From contig NC_092346.1 in NCBI RefSeq assembly GCF_963676685.1, forward strand, positions 50,497,062 to 50,561,061: a DNA stretch of 64,000 nucleotides, given 5' to 3'. Below, piece by piece: positions 45,882 to 57,200 of this stretch. How positions within the stretch are numbered: position 1 is the first letter of the stretch; every line of letters starts with the position of its first letter. A program made the position numbers and the translations under genes. The notes beneath the pieces were generated by a model. That model did no database searches. It saw nothing but the letters and a program-made list of their open reading frames with translations, and was not told where the DNA came from. The stretch is from Mytilus edulis (lineage: Eukaryota > Mollusca > Bivalvia > Mytilida > Mytilidae).

Positions 45882-47621
45882 TTTCAAATCTTATCACACT
45901 AAAATTATAATATGTGCATGTTCATCACCAAACTGATTTTTGATGCTTGATTAAGTGTCAATTAACTCGTGATCATACTGAAAAATTAAGCCTTCAAAAT
46001 ATTCCAATCATGTTGAAACATCACAACAAAAATTATGTGTAATTAAATTAGTGATGAAGTGACACAAACAACATTTAAAACACTGCACAATTAATCTATA
46101 CAAATTGTGTTGTTATAGTAAGACAATAAATTGAATTAAACTTATATTTAATAGATAGAGATCAGAATGTTTACACTATGAAAATTAAATGAGATCCAAC
46201 ATGGTGCAATATTGTTTTAGCAGATAACAAAAATGTTGACAGTTTAATACAACTGTCATGACTGTATTTTTGTGTTATATATTTGTTCATCTAGTACATA
46301 TGTATGAATATATGAAAACAAAAATAACAACAACATCATGTGCACATTTAAAGTATGTCTACTAGTGAAAATGTAACAACATTGAACTATAAATTGCCAA
46401 TGATTTTTCATATCATAGTATCTCATTCAGTGGAACAAGAAGTTTTTAATGGCTAAAAAGGCACAATCAAATAAAGCAATTTGTTCTATGTAAAACATAA
46501 TTAGAAAAGGCAGATATAAAAATCTTTCTGTTGAATGTAAACTGCAATCATTTGACAAAATTTTATAATTTTTTCTGGGGTTTTGGTTAATTTTTGTAAT
46601 AACATATATAAGATCCTACAGTTGTATAAAAAAAAATTGCCCAGTTGGCAGTGGCATATACATGTATATATGAGTATATGATCTTAAAAAAATGTTGTAA
46701 TGCTCAGTAGAGTAAAACCCAATATAGTATGGCTATCTCTTATGCTGAGCAGGTTTCTGTCTTGGGTACTATAAGATATATCTTTTCTACATACATTTTA
46801 TGTTAATTAGGAAAAGTACCCATACTGAATATTTTTTTAAGGGTATTTAAGTCCATCCACAATTTTAATCCTGAGATACCCAGATTAAATATCAAGCTTT
46901 TGTTTTCATTGTCTTTTGGTACAAAATGTATGTTGATGATTCCGAATCCACACTACATGTAGCTTCACTATACTAGCATCTGCATCTCCATCATTATGGT
47001 GGTTGTAACAAAAGTAATCTGACAAAAATGATTGAACAGCTTACCAGGAATTTATAGTAAATTAATTATAAATTACAAAAGCTTTTGGTACTTTAAATAT
47101 AACAAAAAATGTTATGTTGGACACTTATAGTAATGGGTAAGATGGATAAGGAACCTATTAAGTATGAATGTTACAATAATGTTTATACCGTACCTAGGAC
47201 AAATATGACCTGTTTAGCTCCATTTACTTTAGTCAGAGACTTCTGCTGTATTGAACCCAAGGCCAAGGATTAACAATAAATACATATCGGCCTAATTTAG
47301 GCCGTGTAATTTATATATAGGAGTATATGATTTAGGCCGTGTAATTTAGGGATAGGTATGGTTAAGAGTTATGTTTAGAGCAAGGAATAGTTTAGCGGAA
47401 CCCTGCATGGTCCAGGTCCCTTAGTGTTAATGAAAGCCGGCAGTTTAATCAGAATACTACTACTATATAGTGACTAGTGAGTAGTGTAAAAATAGAATAA
47501 CATGATAAAATGAAAAAGATGTTCTGAACTTCATTATAGAACAAAGGAAACATAATTCATACAGTTGGTAAATTAAATTAGCAATTGATTAGTCATAAAT
47601 TTGAGGTGCCATAATACTCAC
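45882..47621. other. Upstream region of ZC2HC1C
   Basis: AT-rich, no coding exon seen. It could be an intron in the 5' UTR if the donor at 47621 is used. A short direct duplication of TTAGGCCGTGTAATTTA lies at about 47296-47350. Confidence 0.4.
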
Positions 47622-47900
47622 CTGCGTTTTTTTATGTGACACCACAGAAATCTATGATCTGCAAGAATGATCGAGATCATATGGTGGTCGCCATATTGTT
47701 TACAAGTCCTAGGCAACTACAATGTCAAAGGTCAAATGTATTTATTTTTTTTCTTTAAAAGCATTAAATTATAAGACATGTTAAAAAATACTTTTTGTAA
47801 ATAAAAGAAGACCAAGATAACATAAATAGATATATGGAAATTATTATGGAAAAGCATAATCTCATTAGCGAGAGACGCACTACTTCCGGTTTTTCTAGCA
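47622..47900. promoter_or_regulatory. Candidate shared promoter zone
   Basis: On the minus strand a near-ideal donor (CGCAG/GTGAGTA, exon ending at 47622) follows sequence containing AATATGGCGACC, a YY1-type motif. About 190 bp to the right, ACTTCCGG (47882-47889) is an ETS-type site. Such motifs are typical of CpG-poor bidirectional promoters in animals. A plus-strand donor (TTCTGTAAGT, GT at 48268) could end the non-coding first exon of MLH3. All inferred from motifs only. Confidence 0.35.
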
Positions 47901-48284
47901 GACAGCAAAACATTTGAATCAGCATAAATGAACTCAAATGCTGCCTAATGCTATTTATTGAATGTGTGTAAATAATTTGTAACTGTTTCCTTTCTCTAAA
48001 CCTATATTTAAACACATCAACATTTATGAAAATCAATTCACTGGTCATTTAATGGCATGTCAACAACAAATATTACAAAATACAATGTCGAAATTATTTA
48101 GTTCACACACAGGGGCTTGTTACAATTGCCGGGTTTAATATCCATACGAACCCTTAAAAAAACAGTTTACCAAATAAAAGGCACGCCTGTATCCTTGCTC
48201 TTTTAAAAGATTCCAGCACTTTCATAATCGTCATTCTTTAGGGTAGTATAGAAATAATTAATGTTCTGTAAGTACATAACCGTG

Positions 48285-49017
48285 TAGTCCGAGATTACTC
48301 TGACGTCCAACGGCTGTTTTGCCAGACAAGATGGGGCCGTGGGACGTCAGAGCTCGTCCCATATCAAAAAGTGGATATTTGCCCACCCAAAATAGATGCG
48401 CTTCTTCTTCGTATCTGGTGCCGATTGAGGGCCTTGGAATTATATAAATCGGGAATCAATCTGTTCATTTTTCATTTATCTCTTCATTTATGTAAGTTTC
48501 ACCTACCTGCCAACCTTTATTTTTCTATATTTTAACAGTTTTCACAGAGACCCATCGATTTCTGCATTTTGACTTTCATTTTCAAAGATTATCAAACGAC
48601 CACAAGAAAACAGTGCAAATGACCATAATGTAACTTCGTTCATTTACGATGTTAGTTATCTACATGTCCGAGAGCTTCCGATTGTTATCGTGGTCGGAAC
48701 TAAATGCTGAATACCGATCTCCTGTAAAGGAGGTGAAAAATCGTGGTTGGCTTCTAAATGTTAAACATCGATCTCCTACAAAGGAGGTGAAAAAATATAA
48801 ATATTTGCATATTTGAGTCTCGAGGCCACGAACTCTGAGTGTGTCTCTCTCGTAACTTGACGTCCATTTGAAAGTGAAAGACACCAGAAGCGATGAAGCA
48901 GCGCATCTATTTTGGGTGGGCAAATATCCACTTTTTGATATTGGACGAGCTCTGACGTCCCACGGCCCCAGCTTGTCTGGCAAAACAGCCGTTGGACGTC
49001 AGAGTAATCTCGGACTA
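48285..49017. mobile_element. 733-bp Mutator-like MITE
   Basis: About 137-bp terminal inverted repeats with few mismatches begin TAGTCCGAGATTACTCTGAC on both strands. A perfect 9-bp duplication ATAACCGTG flanks it (48276-48284 and 49018-49026). Long TIRs plus a 9-bp duplication fit Mutator-like elements. Each TIR has an internal inverted pair (CTCTGACGTCC...GGACGTCAGAG). No transposase. A related single end lies at about 49465-49490. Confidence 0.9.
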
Positions 49018-49614
49018 ATAACCGTGATGGTCTTATGACTGAGGGAAGGTGACCATCGTTTTAGATTTTAATTTCCCAAATATTTTGTGCAGTATGAAAT
49101 AAAACTTTTTCACTCGTTTGCTCAACATGTATTGGAAATTTCTATGCATACATTTTTGTCACATGGTGATGAAAGTAACATGACAGATTCGTCTGAAAAC
49201 CTTATCACGGAACTGGCCTATTCTTAAAAACTATATGAAACCGGTTGGAAAAGGGCATCATCATAAACTTGGTTGTAATTTTTGGACAATTCTTTTTCTC
49301 TCATTGATATGCAACAAAATATCTTGTACCATAATGCACATGATGCATATGACCATGGAGTTCCGAGTTGTCAATGCTGCGTTCTGTAAATATCTGGCCC
49401 CATGTTGTTCTTGAAGTTCCAATATAAGCTGATCTAAAATATTGATTCCTATTAACGTGGTACATGATGACGTCAGAGTAATCTTGGACTATGGTTATAT
49501 ATACACCTTATCATTGCTTATCGCTATTTGACCTTTTTGTGACCAGCCATCACAGCCACTAAAACTTAAACAAATGTTAAATCTAAATTGATTTATCTTC
49601 ACAATGGTGTATAA

Positions 49615-49839
49615 GGGACGACATCAAAAGTTCAATGTAGGATAAAAAACTTAATTCACATAGTTTTTTCGCTGACCCCCTACCCCCCTTCTTAACTTAA
49701 TTTGGGAAAAATTGATTTACCTATATGGATATATGTAAAATCGATTTTAGATTAACAAAACTTGCAGCAATGTTGACCCCCACCCCCAAACTATTCGATT
49801 TAAGTTTTTTATCCTACATCGATCTTTTGATGTCGTCCC
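49615..49839. mobile_element. 225-bp Harbinger-like MITE
   Basis: Inverted ends GGGACGACATCAAAAGTTCA and, on the other strand, GGGACGACATCAAAAGATCG continue through GTAGGATAAAAAACTTAA. TAA flanks both sides (49612-49614, 49840-49842), the target preference of PIF/Harbinger elements. Confidence 0.8.
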
Positions 49840-51014
49840 TAACAGGCCTACCTTTATTGTCGGAATCTTCCCTCTAGCAATCCTACCCAAGAATGTCAAT
49901 CGTAATTATTTTGTCTACCAAGGATGGATTGGAAACACAAAAGTCGCAGTAAATAATTAATTATAAAAATTGTTTTTGTCTGAATAGAACTCATCAACCA
50001 GTTAGTAAAATTGTATAAGATACTGTGAAAAAAAATCCATCAAGTTTTATTTATGGAATGTCTAATAAGTTACAAGTAATCTTTTTTACTTCAGGCACAA
50101 ATTTTCCCATTTCGTCAATGTCATTCTTTTTTGCACCAAACTAAATAAATGACTATTTTGCTCATCCGTATTAAAGTACTGTTGATCCAAAAAGCAAAAT
50201 TTTTGTGTCAACCAAGTTGGACAGGAAGAACTGAAACAGAAGCTAATAGTTCATGTCTTAAATCAGTGTATATGGGACAATTTAGATAACAGGAAGTGAG
50301 AATTTGTTACAACAACACAACAACTTGTTAATTTATTATATATATATATATGTCTCTGGTATACTACATTTAAAACTTTGAAATGTTGTTATATATATTA
50401 CCATATGATTTGTAATGGTGAACACTTATGTTCTATTAGTTATCTTAATAAGGAATCTGAATCTTAGTGAAGCATTAGACTTTGACTTATTTTAGAAATA
50501 AATTCAACTACATTGATTACTTACTTGTAATATTTAGTTTCTTTGAGGTTCTTCTTCACCAGACTTGATCTAAATTTTAGTTATTTCTATTACCATTTTG
50601 TCCTTATTTCTGCTCTATAGTAATAAGTCATTTTAATACACCTCTTCGTCAGACCAATATTTATGTAGTTGTTTTTTGAAGGTATTTATTGAAGGGGCTT
50701 TAGTTATTTATCTGGTAGCTTGTTCAAGGTTTTAGCAATTCTAATAGAGAATGAATGTTCAGGAATATTAGATTGAAATGTTTGTTGGGTGACTTTGTAG
50801 CTATTTGTCCTGCCACTACATGGTTTTAATGTTGTAAATCATCTTCAAAGTAAACAGGTAAACACTCTTTACAAAGAACCTGCAAAATAACAAATTCACT
50901 AACATTGCTGCTGCTGGTAAAATAACCAATTACCTGTAATAAATTTTACTAAACATGCTTAAGGCTTTAAATATTAACATTTTTTTTTATTATTTGCTTC
51001 TTCTATATTTTCAG
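49840..51014. other. Region upstream of the MLH3 start exon
   Basis: AT-rich, with a TA microsatellite at about 50336-50351. It ends in a good acceptor (TTCTATATTTTCAG, ending 51014) 16 bases before the MLH3 ATG. The 5' UTR is therefore probably spliced and this stretch intronic. Confidence 0.5.
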
Positions 51015-51030
51015 TTGTTCCAGTAGATGT

Positions 51031-51254
51031 ATGGGGGATAGAATAGCAAGTTTACCAGCTGATGTTAGGTCATTACTGAGGACAGGAGTGGCAATTACAA
51101 ATGTTGCCCAGTGCGTTGAGGAGTTAGTGGTCAATGCTTTAGATGCAGGTGCCACTTGTGTGGCCATTAGAGTAGACCTACCATGCTTTAAAATTCAAGT
51201 GGTAGATAATGGTAAAGGAATACGACAAGATGATCTGCAGGTTGTTGGTGAAAG
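51031..51254 (+). CDS. MLH3: MLH3 exon with the start codon (ATPase motifs I-II)
   Basis: ATG GGG starts MGDRIASLPADVRSLLRTG. The exon carries the catalytic glutamate, the Mg-binding asparagine and DNGKGI. It ends GGTGAAAG/GTAGTG, splitting the arginine codon of VGER-Y. No upstream in-frame ATG fits the family start. Confidence 0.95.
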
Positions 51255-54200
51255 GTAGTGATCATATACAATAATTCATTAAAGTATTATTAATATCTCA
51301 GATAAAAAAAATCATGAATACTATCCCTTTTATTCATAAAGATAGAAGAATTCTGCATTATAATTTTTTGTATATATGAATAAGATGAGATGTTGTGCGA
51401 TCTATGAGACAGCCACCTCATAATATATATGTAAAAAGAAAAGAATAGATAAAATTGATAAAAGATTTTTACCCTCTTTATTTTCAGATATTTTTGTTAT
51501 TTAAAATAGTTTGCTGTCTCATAGATGTATACTACGCATCCTTCAAAAAATAATATTTTAAATTTTCTTTCAACAAGAATCTCTACTGTGAACATGGTGA
51601 ATGATAAGTCTGTTTTCATGATAAAATGTGTTAACCACTACAATTTAGTTGCAATTTTTGGGAAGTCATAAATTTGATGTAGGTGGAAGTAAGACTCATA
51701 AATAATCATGGGAGTCTGACAAAATATCCCTTAATGGCAAATAACTAATAACTGTATGAATGTTGTAACTAAATAAAGTAAATATTTTTAGAATTCATCA
51801 ATCAACTGTTTTTTTTAAGTACATTATAAATTTGATTGATATCCTAGTCCTAGACTTTCACAAGTTTATTAAAACACACATGTATTTATATTAAATATAA
51901 ACAATTGTATTTACTATTGAGATGTATACATATTTACTACATGGACTTGAAAATAATAAAACAATTCTTTTTTGGTTATATGTTTTCAAATTCTTTCAGG
52001 TATTCGACAAGTAAATGCCATGAAGTAAGTGATTTAGAAAATTTACATTACTATGGGTACAGAGGGGAAGCCTTGGCCAGTCTTCGAGATATTACTAGTA
52101 TATTAGAGATCAACTCTCGCTCACAAACCAGTACACATACTTTCTGTAAAATATTTCAACAAGGGAGACCACTGTCAATCTCTGATTCTACTGTTCCCAG
52201 ATCAAGTGCAGGAACTACTGTTACAGTACATGATCTGTTCTACAACTTACCAGTTAGAAAGAAATGTTGTAATCCAGCCTTAGACCTGGAAAAGATTCGT
52301 CAGAAAGTTGAGAGTATTGCTCTTATCAAACCATCTATTTCTTTGTCGTTACGAAATGATGTGTCTGGTCATGTGGTTTTACAAACTCATAAAACAAATA
52401 ATATTTTGAATACATTCACTTATCTGTTTGGACCTGGTAAATCTAAAAGTCTGACAGATGTTTGTGGGAAAGAGGCTGATTTTGCTATAGAGGGATACAT
52501 AGGTAAAAAAGGTGCCAATAAAAAGGATTATCAGTTTATTTACATAAATGGGAGAAATGTTCTGAAAACAAAATTACATAAAGTTGTTAATCATCAACTA
52601 TCAAAGTCATTGATATTGAGAAGGAAACTTGAGCTATCAACTAACAAATTCAGGGGTCACATTATGAATACAAGCCCAACTAAGACTACTGATCAACATG
52701 GTATTTACATATTAAATGTTACCTGTCCATATAAAGAATATGACATAACATTTGAACCAGCCAAAACCCTTGTTGAATTCAAAAACTTTGAATTACTTCA
52801 GCATTGCTTAGAGAAAACTGTGACAGATTTTCTAAAGAAGCACAGTCTTCACTTAGGGGTTCTTGCAGAAAATTTTGTGAAGAAGGATCCTAAAGACACT
52901 TTGGACGACAAAAATGGAAAAGAAATAACATCAAAGACAGACTTTGTTGGGTTGAAATTTAAACCTGAAATAAGTACAAAAGATAGAAATGGATTGTTTT
53001 CAAAAATTGTGAAAAGAAAAGTAATATCTGACATAGTTTCATCTAGTACATTAAGTGAAAGTCCTGACACTGGTTTAACTAGTGATGAAAAAGAATCAAA
53101 TACAAATGATAAAAATGATACCATTGATATGTTAAAAAATGATGAACTTTTTACTCCTTTAGATCAGCAAATGAAGGTAACAACTCCAGGTTCTCCCAGA
53201 CCTGTTGTTTTGAATCCAACTACAGAAATAAAATCAAATAGAAATGGAAGCATACGTTTGGGTAAAGAAACCATTAAGAACAACACAACGTCAAAAAGAA
53301 AAGATAGCTGCAGTGATGGTGATTTAAGTGAAGATCCAATACCAACCCAACAAAGAGTTAAAATGGCCGTCAAGAAAAACATTATTTGTATTGATACACC
53401 TATAGTAAGGGAAACTAAAATTAACGTATCATCTTTATCTAAACTCAGAAAAAGAAAAAGTTCAGAAAATCGTACTTTATTAACAAAGAGCCTGCAAGAA
53501 AAACAAAAGAAATTTACAAAGTTAAAAGAACAGCAAAGAGTCACTGTAGCTGATACTTTAGAAAACCCAGACTTCAAAAGCAAAAATTGTTGTACTGAGT
53601 TTGGAGAACTGCAAAACGATGTACCTGTTTTCACGTCTTCACTACAAGGACTAAGGAAGCTAAGAAGTAAAGAACCTGGTAGTGTGAAAGGTCAGATATC
53701 TGAAAATTCTCTTCAAGTGCTAAAAAAATTTAGGTCACAAAGTCAGGTGAGAAAAGTGGATCAAGTTACTAACCAACCAATAAATCATACACAACAAGGT
53801 AATGATAGGTCAGGAACTTTGTCAAGAAATTGTGAAGACAAAAGTGAAAGAATTGTCACTAATGCTGATCCTGCTCCTGGACATTTTGTGGAAAATACAC
53901 CTATTAAACATGTTAAACAAACTCATCATGACATTGAAAACCTGGTTGAAGATGGCAAAAGTGACTCGTCAGCATCTGTTTCTAACTTGACTTCTTTGAA
54001 ACCTCATGAAAAATTCCAATGCCAACCTGTTCATGGAAAAGGAGTTGATGAGGAAAGATCAAATGATCAGGCAATTTCTTTGAAGTATACCGATACAAAT
54101 AAAGAAATCCAACATGAACTCCAACCATCAACCAGCACAGATTTCTCCATGTCAAGTCCAATAGATATTGAAGAGGCATGTGAGTCCATTGAAAACTGTG

Positions 54201-57200
54201 TTGCAGAAATTGAAAATATAATTTCAAAATCAAATAACAGAAGTAATTCAATGAATATTCCACAAGAGACATTTAAATTTTCACCATCAAGAGAATATGA
54301 AAACTTTACAACAATATCAGGGAAGAAAAATAGCAAACCTAAGTCTTTCATGAGTTCTGATAGTTTCATACAAACTGTTCATTCATTTTTACCAACAGAA
54401 GGCAGTCAAAGTTTCAATACAACACAATCTCCACCATTCCTTCAAGCATCTGGCAGTGATTCTGACAAGCAAGGAATTAATACAATAGAAACTAAGCAGA
54501 AATCCACTGATGATGATTTATTTTATACAACTTCACCACCGCACCAGTCAGTCAGGCAAATATCAACTTTCACTTTTAATCAAGACAGTAGCAATCAACC
54601 ATCATCATCACATATTGCGACTGTACATAACCCACACTGTGGGGACCATTTATCTGATACAGACTTTTCTTTGAAAAATAAAAGCAGAGTTGAGTGGCTG
54701 GGCTTAGACAGGGATATTATAAACAAGGAAATTGAATCTGATACAGAAGAACATGATATTTATGAAACAAATAAAAAAACCAATGAAATATATTCAGTTT
54801 CCAAATTTGCCTCCAAAAATCAGAATCTCAGTTTTTTGTCTTATTTTGATGTTGCAGAATCAGAAACTCAGGAAGTTCATCGAACGTGTAATAATCAACA
54901 TATCTGTGATAACAATGATGTGCCATTTGATGTTTATATGCAATTTATGTGTAAAAAATCAAAAATAACTTATGATTATGAAGTAGACAGTTCATTGATA
55001 TGCAACGAATCCATGCCTGATGTGGATGAATCTCAACCCTTCTACAGACAAACACAGGAATTTGTTGTGTTAGAAGATAGTGGCATTGACAACAATTACA
55101 AAGAAATGGAAATCACAGATGATGAAGATATTGAAATTGATATTCAATTCCATAAATTTGTTCCTCATTTTGAGAGAAAGATATCAGTTTCACCATGTTT
55201 ATCAGAAGGATTTTCACCTATAATAGATACGGAGGAATTTTCACTCTCAGAGGAAGACTCTCAAAACAACAGTGGACCGCATTCAGAAATAACTAAACCA
55301 ATAGTAGAACAAGAAAGTCAGACAAACTCTAGTTCAAGCAACTACTTCATTAAAACACACCAAACATCTAGTATAATAAATAGTATGGCAGTGGAGAGTA
55401 GACCATATGAACAATCAGAAGATTTGATGAAAGATCAACATGAAATGCCATCAGTTTATATGCCAAAGAAATTGTTTGCATTAGACATGGTAAAAACATC
55501 AACCCCTGCAAGTACAAACAACCATTTATTAGACCATGATAACATATCTAAGGAATATTCAGGGACAAATATTCAAGACCGTTGTGATTTTTCTAATGAA
55601 ATATTATCAAGTTCAAACTCAACAAGTTGTTACTACAAGCCCCAACACAGTTCATTCAATTCAAATTCTATCAAAGAAAAAACTTATTTGGTTTCTAAAA
55701 GTTCTGATGAAATGTTTGATTCTAATGCTAAAAACAGACACAAAGTTCCAAACCAGCATTGCAGCGAAACTGATTCTCATGGTATTATTATGTCAGAAAC
55801 TGATGAATTACAAGAAGTGTCAGATATAGATAATGGGTATTGTAAAGATATTAATATTAGTGACAAAAATATTCTATGCCATTCACCACCTCCATCGTCA
55901 ACAGTAAGATCAGATGTAGAACTATTTTCTCCTGAAGGAGACAGTGAATTGAAAGAAGTTGAAACCCAAGGAACAAAAGTTGACAGTGATCAAATTAATC
56001 TAGTTACTACACCAGGTTCCAAAGGAACCACTGAAGATTGTTTTTCTCCTGATGGTGATTCAGAACTCAGGAATGTACAGTTAGAATGTAAAACCTGGAT
56101 AGAAATGAGGGATCCAGTGTCTGGTAAGCATGTGATATGATGGTTATTGAAAAAAATATAAATTGAAATAAATGTAGATTCACATAGGACATAGCTTTTA
56201 ATGACAAGCATGAGGTCTGTAGTTTTGAAAAACAAGAAAACATTGAGGACCTGAAACTTTAATGCTGTTCATTATTTTATAAGTCACTTATGCATCTGTA
56301 AATTAGGACAATTTTTCTGGTTGACCACAGTTATGTTTTATTTTATTGATCAATCACTGATTATAAATTTAATGTTCTAAGAGGATTTTTTTTTTCTTTT
56401 CTTAAAATAATATCCTGGGTAACTAAATGATATTATTGGTTAATAGCAATAAGGCTTCAACATTATTTATAAATATTCCAAATGTTTTATTTTCTATGCA
56501 AGTTTATTGCAGAATAAAGAAATATGTTTTTTTCTTTTCCAGGGACTAAATTGTATGTCAATACAAGAAGTGGACACAGTGTTAAATCAACAGAATGGAC
56601 ACCTCCAGAGGATAGTATTCAACATCAAACAGGTACAGCTTTCACATATCTATTGTGACTTTGATGAAGAGTTGTCTCATTGACACTCATACCATATAAA
56701 GGCATATATTCTTATATCTATATACATGTACTAACCAAAAGATAGTAAAAATTGTCAAATATACAGGAAAAATTTATCCTGAAAGAAAAAAAGATTTTGT
56801 GAAATATTTAAAAAAAATTGTAACAATGGTTCAGTCTGCACTGTTAGCCGCTAGTTTGATGCCCCAGATTAGTAAATATTGATTCAGATGTGAAAATTAA
56901 AAAAAAAATCTATATATATATACAACTCGTCTAAACATCAACCCAACAATGTTAGATCTGTAAATTTGCTTTCGCAAATTTTTGGTTCTTCCCTCGCCGG
57001 GATTCGAACCCATGCTACTGTGATATCGTGACACCAAATCGCCTGCACTGCAGCCGTCCCGCTAGACCACATGACCACCTGGGCTCTCAAAAAAAGAGCT
57101 TTCGCTGGCCGTGTGTTACCTTTCCTCGTCAGTTTTAATCTAGCGGCGTAGTACAGTACATGATATATAAGGCATGAAGATGTTATATATATTCATATAA

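Noticed and set aside
48660-48983. A 107-residue minus-strand frame with repeated FTSF-GDR phrases
   Set aside because: It lies within the Mutator-like MITE. The repeat comes from duplicated AAAGGAGGTGAAAAA sequence and no domain is recognisable.
52849-54369. Several minus-strand open frames of 90-156 residues
   Set aside because: They lie antisense to the large MLH3 exon and show no start, splice or family signal.
57000-57085. Possible functional tRNA gene on the minus strand
   Set aside because: A and B boxes are present but acceptor and anticodon stems do not form, and a non-tRNA body follows. It is a SINE head.
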